From Streptomyces sp. cg36 (GTDB lineage: Bacteria; Actinomycetota; Actinomycetes; Streptomycetales; Streptomycetaceae): a DNA stretch of 64,000 nucleotides. Where the stretch lies: the NCBI RefSeq assembly GCF_041080675.1, contig NZ_CP163520.1, positions 2,790,001-2,854,000 of the forward strand, given 5' to 3'. The position numbers and the translations under genes were made by a program. A model generated the notes under the pieces. The model had not been told where the DNA came from. It ran no database searches and saw only the letters and a program-made list of their open reading frames with translations. Shown piece after piece: positions 8,442-17,200 of the stretch (positions are counted from its first letter, which is position 1; every line of letters starts with the position of its first letter).

Positions 8442-8460
8442 GCCTGATCCTGGATCAGGC
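8442..8460. promoter_or_regulatory. 9-bp inverted repeat overlapping the uORF stop
   Basis: GCCTGATCC-A-GGATCAGGC (wblC strand) is a perfect palindrome around one base and contains the stop codon of the upstream ORF. Another CTGGATCA copy lies directly upstream (8460-8467 on the plus strand). It could form part of an alternative RNA fold competing with the terminator, or an operator; the first is favoured by position. Confidence 0.5.
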
Positions 8461-8799
8461 TGGATCACTCCAGGGTTCGAGCCCACGGAAGGCCCACATC
8501 TTGTGGTGCTGCGTCGTCGTCTGCTTTTCGGCTCCGGCACCGGCGGCCGCAAAGGCATAGGCCATGGCCTGTCCCTCTGCCACTACTGCTGCCGGTGCCT
8601 GGGTCGGTCGCTCATTGCCGTTCCGCACGGGGAGATTGGCCAGGGAGACCGGAATGACGACCGAGAGGCCGCGCAGACCGGAGACACCGGTGGACAGACC
8701 GGTGCCCTGGGCCGAGGAACCGAGCGGGCAGGTGGCGACGACCGAGCGATCGGTCATTTTGGTGGTGCTGAAGCTGGTGAAGTTCATGAAGCTGGTCAC
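8455..8799 (-). CDS. Upstream ORF in the wblC leader, unknown protein
   Basis: A 114-codon frame starts at GTG 8799, preceded by GAGAGGAGG 9 bases upstream, and ends 24 nt before the attenuator stem. The N-terminal half shows typical codon bias of this genome (MTSFMNFTSFSTTKMTDRS...); the second half is less biased. The last residues are HHKMWAFRGLEPWSDPA. It may be a real small protein, a leader whose translation governs wblC readthrough, or both. No family is recognised. It lies entirely within the predicted wblC transcript. Confidence 0.6.
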   Translation of the reverse strand: MTSFMNFTSFSTTKMTDRSVVATCPLGSSAQGTGLSTGVSGLRGLSVVIPVSLANLPVRNGNERPTQAPAAVVAEGQAMAYAFAAAGAGAEKQTTTQHHKMWAFRGLEPWSDPA

Positions 8800-8928
8800 T
8801 GGTCTCGCCTCCTCTCGGCGTCTCGGGGAGCTCGGCCCGGGGGCCTTGATCCCATGCGTATTCGGATAAGTACAGCAAGTAGAACACGGACGCAGGGCCT
8901 CTGAGAAGCCGCTGTCTCCGTGGTTAAG

Positions 8929-8970
8929 AACCTATGGGGATTCGCGGGGCGGGCGCAAACTATTTTTTCG
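8929..8970 (-). promoter_or_regulatory. Probable WhiB7-type autoregulated wblC promoter
   Basis: On the minus strand an AT-rich block (CGAAAAAATAG) lies directly upstream of a weak -35 (TTGCGC, 8953-8958), with an 18-bp spacer and -10 TAGGTT (8929-8934). AT-rich DNA abutting the -35 is the signature of WhiB7-dependent promoters, and whiB7 is known to activate itself. It begins 8 bp after the uvrD2 stop. The predicted start near 8922 gives a leader of about 630 nt. Confidence 0.6.
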
Positions 8971-8978
8971 ATGAGTTT

Positions 8979-11162
8979 TCAGGAAGCCGCCCCGTCGCCC
9001 TCCTCAAGCTCCTGACCTGCGCAGATGGCAAGGACATCGGTGCCGAACCGGTCCAGCTTGCGGGCGCCGACCCCGGAGATGACCGCGAGCTCCCCGCCGG
9101 TGGACGGCACGGCCTCCGCGATCGCCATCAGGGTCTTGTCGGTGAACACGCAATACGGCGGCTGGCCCAGTTGCCGTGCCTGGCCCGCCCGCCAGTCGCG
9201 CAGCCGCTCGTACAGACCCTCGTCCATGTCGGAGGGGCAGTCCTCGCAGCGCATCAGCTTCATCTCACCGGCCTCGGTGAGCGTCTTGCCGCAGACCCGG
9301 CACAGGACCGGGCCGCGCCGGGTGCGCTTGCGGGCCGCGCCGCGCTCGATTCCGCCCGTGCCGCCCGTGGACGCGGCGCGGGCGCCGAGGGCCGCGGAGC
9401 CCGGTCGCAGGCCGTTCAGGAAGCGGCTGGGGCGTCGGGAGGCGCGACCGCCGGGAGAGCGCGAGAGGGACCAGGACAGGGCCAGATGGAGACGGGCGCG
9501 GGTGACGCCCACGTACAGCAGGCGGCGCTCCTCCTCGATCTGCTCGTCGGTCTTCGCGTATGTGATCGGCATCATGCCCTCGGTGAGGCCGACCAGGAAG
9601 ACGGCGTCCCACTCCAGGCCCTTGGCGGCGTGCAGGGAGGCCAGGGTGACGCCCTCGACGGTGGGCGCGTGCTGTGCGGCGGCGCGCTCGTCGAGCTCGG
9701 CGACCAGGTCGGAGAGGGTTGCACCGGGCTTGGCACGCGCGAAGTCCTCGGCGAGGCGGACCAACGCGGCGAGGGACTCCCAGCGGTCGCGGACGGCGCC
9801 CGAGCCGGTGGGCGGAGTGCTGGTCCAGCCCTTGGTGCCGAGGACGGCGCGGACCTGCGAGGGCAGGTCGACGGCGTCGTCGAGCAGGGAGTCGTTGCCT
9901 CCGGCGCGGGCCGCGCCGCGCAGGGCGACGCCCGCCTCGCGCACTTCCGGCCGCTCGAAGAAGCGCTCGGCGCCACGCAGCTGGTAGGGCACGCCCGCGT
10001 CGGCGAGGGCCTGCTCGTAGATCTCGGACTGGGCGTTGATCCGGTAGAGCACGGCGATCTCCCCGGCGGAGACGCCGGAGGCGATGAGGTCGCGGATGCG
10101 CCGGGCGACGCCCTCGGCCTCGGCGGGTTCGTCGCCGTACTCGGTGTAGGCGGGCTCGGGGCCGGGGTCCCGCTGGGAGACGAGTTCGAGGCGGTGCTCG
10201 GCGGCGCGGCCCCGGGCCTGGGTGAGCAGTCCGTTGGCGAGGTGGACGACCTGGGGGGTCGACCGGTAGTCGCGGATGAGTTTGACGACGGTCGCCTGCG
10301 GGTGGCGGGTGCGGAAGTTCAGCAGGTGGTCGGGGGTGGCGCCGGTGAACGAGTAGATCGTCTGGCTGGCGTCGCCGACGACGCAGAGGCTGTCTCGGTC
10401 GCCGAGCCAGAGCTCCAGGAGGCGCTGCTGGAGGGGGCTGACGTCCTGGTACTCGTCGACCACGAAGTGCTGGTACTGGCTGCGGATGCGCTCCGCGATG
10501 TCGTGGCGGTCCTGGAGGACGCCGACCGTGAGGAGCAGCACGTCCTCGAAGTCGATCATGCCCCGGTCGCGCTTGAGCTCCTCGTACGTGGCGTAGATCT
10601 GGGAGATCTCGGCGGGGTCGCGGGGGGCGTCGCGCACCGATTTGGCGACGGCCGCCGGATAGTCGGCGGGGACCGTCTGGGTGACCTTGGCCCACTCGAT
10701 CTCGCTGGTGACGTCGCGCAGCTCGTTGCGGTCGAGGCGGACGCGGCAGCGGGCGCCCGCCTCGGCGACCAGCTGGATCTTGCGCTCGACCAGGCGGGGC
10801 AGCTCGCCGCCGACGGCCTTGGGCCAGAAGTACTGGAGCTGGCGCAGGGCCGCGGAGTGGAAGGTGCGGGCCTGAACGCCGCCCGCGCCGAGCTGGCGCA
10901 GCCGACCGCGCATCTCGCCCGCGGCGCGGTTGGTGAAGGTGACGGCGAGCACACTGCTGGGCTGCAGGATCCCGGCGCGCACCCCGTAGGCGATGCGGTG
11001 GGTGATCGCCCTGGTCTTGCCGGTGCCCGCGCCCGCCAGTACGCACACCGGCCCGTGCAGGGCCGTCGCGACCTCGCGCTGCTCGGGGTCGAGCCCGTCG
11101 AGCACCGCGTCCGCCGAGTCGGGGACCTGTGGGAAGAGGGAGGAGTGCGTTGCTGCTGTCAC
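8979..11162 (-). CDS. uvrD2: ATP-dependent DNA helicase UvrD2
   Basis: The 727-aa SF1A helicase starts at GTG 11162 (VTAATHSSLFPQVPDS). It has Walker A AGAGTGKT near residue 42, the DEYQDVSPLQ motif II, GDASQTIYSF motif III and VGVTRARLHLAL motif VI. Two features point to UvrD2 rather than UvrD1/PcrA: a tetracysteine zinc-like motif (CRVCGK then CEDCP) after the helicase core, and a C-terminal HRDC domain (about residues 640-725). UvrD2 is essential in mycobacteria; its ATPase and helicase activity depends on Ku or on the cysteine motif. It diverges from the mycoredoxin gene. Confidence 0.93.
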   Translation of the reverse strand: MTAATHSSLFPQVPDSADAVLDGLDPEQREVATALHGPVCVLAGAGTGKTRAITHRIAYGVRAGILQPSSVLAVTFTNRAAGEMRGRLRQLGAGGVQARTFHSAALRQLQYFWPKAVGGELPRLVERKIQLVAEAGARCRVRLDRNELRDVTSEIEWAKVTQTVPADYPAAVAKSVRDAPRDPAEISQIYATYEELKRDRGMIDFEDVLLLTVGVLQDRHDIAERIRSQYQHFVVDEYQDVSPLQQRLLELWLGDRDSLCVVGDASQTIYSFTGATPDHLLNFRTRHPQATVVKLIRDYRSTPQVVHLANGLLTQARGRAAEHRLELVSQRDPGPEPAYTEYGDEPAEAEGVARRIRDLIASGVSAGEIAVLYRINAQSEIYEQALADAGVPYQLRGAERFFERPEVREAGVALRGAARAGGNDSLLDDAVDLPSQVRAVLGTKGWTSTPPTGSGAVRDRWESLAALVRLAEDFARAKPGATLSDLVAELDERAAAQHAPTVEGVTLASLHAAKGLEWDAVFLVGLTEGMMPITYAKTDEQIEEERRLLYVGVTRARLHLALSWSLSRSPGGRASRRPSRFLNGLRPGSAALGARAASTGGTGGIERGAARKRTRRGPVLCRVCGKTLTEAGEMKLMRCEDCPSDMDEGLYERLRDWRAGQARQLGQPPYCVFTDKTLMAIAEAVPSTGGELAVISGVGARKLDRFGTDVLAICAGQELEEGDGAAS

Positions 11163-11237
11163 CCCGCCATGCTGCCAGGTCGTGGGAGGCGGACGGGACG
11201 CGTTGTCCACAGGGGGCGCGATTGTTCGTACTAATGC

Positions 11238-11264
11238 GGGAATGGTGGCCCGGTCGCGTACGTT
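11238..11264 (+). promoter_or_regulatory. SigR-type promoter of the mycoredoxin gene
   Basis: GGGAAT (11238-11243), an 18-bp spacer and GTT (11262-11264) match the GGAAT-N18/19-GTT consensus of the thiol-oxidative-stress sigma factor SigR, 50 bp before the mycoredoxin start. Confidence 0.8.
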
Positions 11265-11313
11265 CAAGACCTTGGCGTTCACCCATCGAGCCGAACATGA
11301 GGAGTGCGAGAGC

Positions 11314-11556
11314 ATGCCGGGCACTGTGACGATGTACAGCACCACGTGGTGCGGCTACTGCCGTCGGCTGAAGAGCCAGATGGACCGCGAGGGCATCACG
11401 TACAACGAGATCAACATCGAGCAGGACCCGGAGTCCGCGGCCTTCGTCGAGAAGGCGAACGGCGGCAACCAGACGGTCCCGACCGTGCTCTTCCCCGACG
11501 GCTCGACGCTGACGAACCCGTCGCTCGCGCAGGTCAAGCAGAAGATCGGCGTCTGA
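11314..11556 (+). CDS. mrx1: Mycoredoxin (glutaredoxin-like, mycothiol-dependent)
   Basis: The 80-aa protein has the glutaredoxin fold pattern with active site TWCGYC at residues 11-16 and the conserved TVPTVLFPDG cis-proline loop. Mycoredoxin-1 reduces mycothiolated proteins in actinobacteria. The start at 11314 (MPGTVTMYST) fits the family length, with GAGTGCGAGAG upstream as a weak ribosome site. A SigR promoter lies directly upstream, consistent with disulfide-stress control. It sits between divergent uvrD2 and convergent nudC, an order shared with mycobacteria. Confidence 0.93.
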   Translation: MPGTVTMYSTTWCGYCRRLKSQMDREGITYNEINIEQDPESAAFVEKANGGNQTVPTVLFPDGSTLTNPSLAQVKQKIGV

Positions 11557-11598
11557 GCCGCGCTCGTCGCGCGGCTGCGGAGCGAGTTCCCAGGATGT

Positions 11599-11635
11599 GC
11601 GCAGGGCCTCCACCGACGCGGTGGGGGCCCTGCGC
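11599..11635. terminator. Bidirectional hairpin terminator
   Basis: Arms of 17 nt (GCGCAGGGCCTCCACCG and its complement with one mismatch or wobble) around ACG separate the convergent mycoredoxin and nudC genes. Confidence 0.8.
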
Positions 11636-11655
11636 GTTGCCGGGCGCGGCCGGGC

Positions 11656-12627
11656 TCAGTGCGTGGGCCTGGGCAGCGGCTCGCCGTACCAGAGCTCGAT
11701 GAGCCGGGCCGCGATCGAGATGCCGAACGGGGGCACGACCTCGCCGGACTCGAAGGCGGCGCGCAGGTCCTCGCGGGAGAACCAGCGGGCCTCGTGGATC
11801 TCCTCGCCGTCCACGTTGATCTCGCGGGAGGTGGCCTGCGCCATGAAGCCGAGCATCAGGCTGGAGGGGAACGGCCAGGGCTGGCTGGCGATGTACTCGA
11901 CCTCGCCGACCGTGACGCCCGCCTCCTCGAAGACCTCGCGGCGCACCGACTGCTCGATGGACTCACCGGGCTCGACGAAGCCCGCCAGCGTGGAGAAGCG
12001 GCCCTCGGGCCAGTGCACCTGGCGGCCGAGCAGCGCACGGTCCTGGTCGTCGGTGACGAGCATGATCACGGCCGGGTCGGTGCGCGGGTAGTGCTCGGCG
12101 CCGCACGCCTGGCAGCGGCGGATGTGCCCCGCTGCGGCGATGACCGTGCGCTCGCCGCAGCGGGAGCAGAAGCGGTGCAGGCGCTGCCAGTTCTCCAGGG
12201 CCACGGCGTGGACCAGCAGGCCCGCGTCCCGGGGCGACAGGAGCAGTCCGGCCTCGCGCAGCCCGGCGGGGCGGGCGGACTGGTCCATGCGGCCCGGCAG
12301 CGAGTCCTTCTGGAGCGCGAAGTAGCTGACGCCGTCGTTGTCGGTGCCCAGGAAGTAGCGGTGGGTCTCGGTGACCGGCGCCTCGAAGGCGGGGGTCATC
12401 ACCAGCTCGGTGCGGCCGTCGGCGGTGTCGTCGATGAGCGCCTGCCCGCCGGAGACCACGAAGACCCGGGTCGACGGGTGGCTCCAGGCCGCCGCCAGCC
12501 ATGCCTCGTCGAGGCGGTGGTGGGCGGCGCGGTCGATGCCGCTGGGCTCGGTGAGGCTGATCGGTGTGGCGAGGCCGGCCGGCCGGTCCGCGGTGGTGTC
12601 ACTGCTGGTGGTGCTGGTGGTGCTCAC
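11656..12627 (-). CDS. nudC: NAD(+) diphosphatase NudC
   Basis: The 323-aa protein has the NudC layout: an N-terminal domain, a zinc ribbon (CSRCGE and CQACGAEHYPRTDP, about residues 155-180), a Nudix box (GFVEPGESIEQSVRREVFEEAGV) and the NudC signature SQPWPFPSS. NudC hydrolyses NAD(H) to NMN(H) and AMP and removes NAD caps from RNA. The start chosen is GTG 12627 (VSTTSTTSSD) with GGAAG about 6 bases upstream; a TTG at 12639 is possible but lies too close to its only ribosome site. Mycobacterial nudC occupies the same position relative to mrx1. Confidence 0.93.
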   Translation of the reverse strand: MSTTSTTSSDTTADRPAGLATPISLTEPSGIDRAAHHRLDEAWLAAAWSHPSTRVFVVSGGQALIDDTADGRTELVMTPAFEAPVTETHRYFLGTDNDGVSYFALQKDSLPGRMDQSARPAGLREAGLLLSPRDAGLLVHAVALENWQRLHRFCSRCGERTVIAAAGHIRRCQACGAEHYPRTDPAVIMLVTDDQDRALLGRQVHWPEGRFSTLAGFVEPGESIEQSVRREVFEEAGVTVGEVEYIASQPWPFPSSLMLGFMAQATSREINVDGEEIHEARWFSREDLRAAFESGEVVPPFGISIAARLIELWYGEPLPRPTH

Positions 12628-12793
12628 AGGTGCTTCCAACTCCCCCGGTGGATGGGTTCAGCGGTGTTCGTTCGACGGTGGTGTCCCGGTGGCCGCAGCC
12701 ACGCGCGCGTAACGGGACGCGCCGTCCTCGCGGCTGCTCTCCTCCGACGCGGCCACGCGCGCGCGTACGGGACGCGTGGGGGCGGCGGCGGGC

Positions 12794-14212
12794 TCACAGC
12801 CTCGCGGCGGCGAGGTCGCCCCACAGGTGGGCGGTGGTCTCGACGCCCTTGAGGAGGAGGTCGATCTCGACCTTCTCGTTGGGCGCGTGCCAGCCGTCGG
12901 ACGGGACGGAGATCCCCAGGAACAGCACGGGTGCGCCCAGCACGTCCTGGAGGTCGGCGGCGGGTCCGGAGCCGCCTTCGCGGGTGAAGCGGATCTTCTG
13001 GCCGAAGGCGCGGCCCATGGCGCGGGCGACGGACCGCAGCGCCGGGTGGTCCAGCGGCGTGAGGCACGGGCGGGTGCCGGCGCTGAAGGCGATCTCGTGC
13101 CGGATGCCGTCCGGGACCTGGGTCGCTGCCCAGTCGGTGACGAGCTTCTCGATCCGGTCCGGGTCCTGCCCGGCGACCAGGCGGAACGACAGCTTGACCA
13201 TGGCCGAGGACGGAATGATCGTCTTGCCGCCGGGGCCCTGGTAACCGCCGCCGATGCCGTTGACCTCGGCGGTCGGCCGCGCCCAGACCCGCTCCAGCGT
13301 GGAGTACCCGGCCTCGCCGTGGGGGGCGCGGGACTTGGCGGTGCGCAGCCATTCGGCCTCGTCGAACGGCAGCTCCGCGACGAGTTCGCGCTCGGCGTCC
13401 GTCAGCTCGGCGATGCCGTCGTAGAAGCCGGGCACGGTGACCCGCTCGTCGGCGTCGTGCAGGGCGGCGACCAGGCGGGCGGCGGCGGTCGCCGGGTTGG
13501 GCACGGCGCCGCCGAAGGAGCCGGAGTGGATGTCCTGGTCGGGCCCGTACAGCCGGATCTCGCACTCGGCGAGGCCGCGCATGCCGGTGCAGACCGTGGG
13601 CGTGGTCTCCGACCACATGCCGGTGTCCGAGACGATCACGGCGTCGGCCGCGAAGCGGTCGGCGTGGGCCTCGACGAGCGCGCGGAAGTTCGGCGAGCCG
13701 GACTCCTCCTCGCCCTCGACCAGCAGCTTGAGGTTGACGGCGGGGGCGGTGCGGCCGGTGGCGGCGAGGTGCGCGCGGACGCCCAGGGTGTGGAAGAACA
13801 CCTGGCCCTTGTCGTCGGCCGCACCGCGCGCGTAGAGGCGCCCGTCGCGCAGCTCCGGCTCGAAGGGCTCGGTGTGCCAGCCGTCCTCGCGGGCGGCGGG
13901 CTGCACGTCGTGGTGGCCGTAGACGAGCACGGTGGGGGCGGCCGGGTCGCCGGAGGGCCACTCCGCGTAGACGGCGGGCGCCCCGGGGGTCTCCAGGACC
14001 TCGGCGACCGGGAACCCGGTCTCCCTGAGCTTGGCGGCGAGCCAGTCGGCACTGCGCCGGACGTCGGCGTCGTGCTCGGGCTGGGCGGACACCGACGGGA
14101 TCCGCAGCCACTGCGCCAGGTCGTCGAGGAAGGCGGTGCGGTGCTCCTCGATGTAGGCGCGCACGGTGTCGTCGGCCGCGGTCTGGACGGCGCTGTCCGG
14201 GGTCTCGCTCAT
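12794..14212 (-). CDS. M20-family dipeptidase
   Basis: The 472-aa protein starts at ATG 14212 (MSETPDSAV). The dinuclear zinc ligands of M20 enzymes are all visible: YGHHDVQP, ARGAADDKGQ, EGEEESGS and IVSDTGMW, followed by the lid domain (CTGMRGLAECEIRLYGPDQDIHSG). The closest type by pattern is the PepV/CNDP-like dipeptidase subgroup. It is cytoplasmic (no signal peptide) and would hydrolyse dipeptides or N-acylated substrates. It begins 10 bp after the adnB stop on the same strand, so it may be the last gene of that transcript, though a functional tie to DNA repair is not evident. Confidence 0.88.
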   Translation of the reverse strand: MSETPDSAVQTAADDTVRAYIEEHRTAFLDDLAQWLRIPSVSAQPEHDADVRRSADWLAAKLRETGFPVAEVLETPGAPAVYAEWPSGDPAAPTVLVYGHHDVQPAAREDGWHTEPFEPELRDGRLYARGAADDKGQVFFHTLGVRAHLAATGRTAPAVNLKLLVEGEEESGSPNFRALVEAHADRFAADAVIVSDTGMWSETTPTVCTGMRGLAECEIRLYGPDQDIHSGSFGGAVPNPATAAARLVAALHDADERVTVPGFYDGIAELTDAERELVAELPFDEAEWLRTAKSRAPHGEAGYSTLERVWARPTAEVNGIGGGYQGPGGKTIIPSSAMVKLSFRLVAGQDPDRIEKLVTDWAATQVPDGIRHEIAFSAGTRPCLTPLDHPALRSVARAMGRAFGQKIRFTREGGSGPAADLQDVLGAPVLFLGISVPSDGWHAPNEKVEIDLLLKGVETTAHLWGDLAAARL

Positions 14213-14222
14213 GCCATTGAGC

Positions 14223-17200
14223 CTATCCGGCCTGCGGTGGTGGCATGTCCGCCGGTGCCCCGGCCCCCGCGGGCGGGGGCGCCTCGGCCTCGCGCGCGTG
14301 GCCGTGCCCACCGGTCCGGGCGGCGCCGCCCGCGCCGCCGAGCAGGATCCGCTCCAGCTCGGTCCGGCCGGGCAGCCGCGCGGGGCGGACGGTCTCCCCC
14401 GTGCGCACGTACAGGAAGGCGGCGGTCACCGACTCCGGCGGTACGCCGTGCTGCTCGGCCCAGGCGAGGCGGTAGACGGCGAGCTGGAGGGGGTCGCCGG
14501 TGGCCTCGCGGCCGGTCTTCCAGTCGACGATCTCGTACGTGCCGGGGCTCTCGCCCGCGTACACGGCGTCGATACGGCCCCGGATCACCCGGCCCGCCAA
14601 GGTGAGCTGGACCGGCGCTTCGGTGCGCAGCGGGGTGCGCCGGGCGTACGGGGAGCGCTCGAACGCCTCCTTCAAGGCCGCGAGGTCGCGCTCGTCCGCG
14701 ATGTCGCTGTCGTCCCCGCCGGGCAGCTCGTCGGGGCCGAGCATCGGCAGCGGCAGCTCCTCGAAGCGGGACTCGACCCAGGCGTGGAAGCGGGTGCCGC
14801 GCCGGGCCGCGGGCTGCGGGCGCTTGGGCATGGGCCGGGCCAGCTCCTGGGCGAAGCCGTCCGGATCGGCGGCGAGCCGCAGCAGGTCGGAGGCGGTCAG
14901 GGAGGCGGGGACGGGGACGTCGCGGGTGGTGGCGCGGTTGCGGCGGAGCTCGGTGGTGAGCGCCTCCAGGTCGCGGTCCCAGGAGGCGATGGCCCGGCGC
15001 TCCTCGGGGGTGAGGACGGGCTGCGCGGCCGTGCGGGGCGCGGGGTCGGCGGGGCGGCTGTGCTGGACGGGCACGTCGGGGTGCGCGGAAGCCGCCGCGG
15101 GGGCCGGGCGCTGGGTGGGCATGCCGGGGCGCGGGTCGTGCGGGCCGCCGTCGCCCTCGGGGCGGCCGTCCTCGTGGGCGCCGTCCTCGTACGGGAAGGG
15201 CTCCGCCCCGTACGGGTCGCCCTCGTCCGGGTAGGGAGCCTCGTCGGGGTAGGGCTCCTCGTCGTACGGATCGGTGCCGCCGCCGTACGGATCACCCTCG
15301 GAGGGTTCGCGGCCGTACGGCTCGCCCTCGGGGGAGAGGTCGGCGAACGGGTCGTCGGCCGCGTACGGCTCGTCGGCCGCGAACGGGTCCGTGTGGTCGT
15401 ACGCCGCCTCGCCCGGGAAGTCCGCCGGGCCGGGCGCCACGCGTGCGTGGGGGCCGTCGTACGCGCCCGCCGAAGTGGGCCTCACACGCGCGTGGGGGCC
15501 GTCGTGCGCGGCGGCGCCCTCGCCGTCCAGGTACGCAAGGACCGTCTCGGCCGCGGCCCGGCGGCGGGCCAGGGACGCGGGGTCGAGCGGGAGCGGCCAC
15601 GCGTGCGTGGCCGCGGACTCGCGCAGGGCGGGGTTCTCCGCGTCCTCGGCCGGTTCGTCGGCCCAGACCTCGATCTCGCCGTGCCCGGCCTCGCAGTGGG
15701 CGTACAGCGCGTGCAGGAAGTCGGACGGGCCGCGCCGCTTCTTCTGGCTGGGGCCCCACCAGTGCCCGGAGCCGAGCAGCAGTGAGCGGGGGCGGGTGAA
15801 CGTGACGTACCCCAGGCGCAGTTCCTCGGTGTGCTGGTGCTCCTTGAGCTCCTCCTTGAACGCCTTGAGGCCCTTGGCGTCCCACTCGGGGGCGGCGGGC
15901 AGGGTCGGGGCGTCGCCGCGCAGGGCGTGCGGCAGGACCTTCGCCTGGGCCGTCCACGCCTCCCGTGCCTGGGTGGCGGGGAAGGTGCCGTTGACCAGGC
16001 CGGGGACGGCGACCACGTCCCACTCCAGCCCCTTGGACTTGTGGGCGGTGAGGATCTTCACCGTGTTCTCGCCGCCGGGCAGGGCGTTGTCCAGGCCCTT
16101 CTCGTACTGCGCGGCGGTGCGCAGGAAGCCGAGGAAGGCCAGGAGGGACGCCTCGCCGTCGAGGGCGGCGAAGCCGGCCGCTGTGTCCAGGAAGTTGCCG
16201 AGGGTCTCGCGGCGGCGGGCGGCCAGCGCGTGCGGTGAGGCGGAGAGCTCGACCTCCAGGCCGGTGGTGGCGAGGACGCGGTGGAGGACGTCCATGAGCG
16301 GGTCGGCGAGCGAGCGGCGCAGGTCGCGCAGTTCGGCGGCGAGCCGGGCGAAGCGCACGCGTGCCTCGGCGGAGAAGGGCAGTCCGTCGTCCTCGCCGTC
16401 GGCCGTCTCCAGGAAGGTGTCGAGCGCGTCGGCCAGCGAGATCACCTCGGCCGGGTCGACGCCCTCCACGGCGTCCGCGAGCCGCTGGTCGGGGTCGTCC
16501 GTCCCGGCCCGCTCGCGCCGCACCAGCCGGCGCGCGCGGCGGCCGAGGAGGGCGAGGTCGCGCGGGCCGACGCGCCAGCGGGGGCCGGTCAGGACCCGGA
16601 CCAGCGCCGCGTTGGCGCCGGGGTCCTGGAGGACCTCGCAGACCGCCACCAGGTCGGCGACCTCGGGGAGGTGGAGCAGCCCGGAGAGGCCGACGACCTC
16701 CACGGGCAGGTCGCGGGCCACCAGGGCGCCCTGGAGCTGCGCGAAGTCGCCCGCGGTGCGGCACAGGACGGCGATCTCGCCGGGCTCCTTGCCGGTGCGC
16801 ACCAGGTGGGCGAGGGAGTCCGCGAGCCAGTCGATCTCCTGCTGGTGGGTGTCGAGCAGGGCGATGCGGACGGTGCCGTCGCGCTCGGCGCCGGGGGCGG
16901 GGCGCAGGGCCTCGACGCCCTCGTGCATCGCGCGCAGGGGCGCGGCCAGCCCGTTGGCGAGGTCCAGGAGGCGACCGCCGCTGCGGCGGTTCTCACTGAG
17001 CGAGTGGCGGGTGGCGGGGCGTCCGTCCGCGTACGCGAAGTGGCGCGGGAAGTCGTCCAGGTTGGCCACCGAGGCGCCGCGCCAGCCGTAGATGGCCTGG
17101 CAGGGGTCGCCCACGGCGGTCACGGCGTGTCCGGTGCCCTCGCCGAACAGGGCGGCGAGCAGCCGGCGCTGGGCGACGGAGGTGTCCTGGTACTCGTCGA

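Noticed and set aside
8472..8483. GGGTTCGAGCCC resembling a tRNA T-arm
   Set aside because: No acceptor stem, D-arm or anticodon arm fits around it, and it encodes part of RGLEPWSDPA in the wblC upstream ORF.
8934..11234. A 766-codon plus-strand frame opposite uvrD2
   Set aside because: It mirrors the helicase gene and has no recognisable motif; UvrD2 motifs are complete on the other strand.
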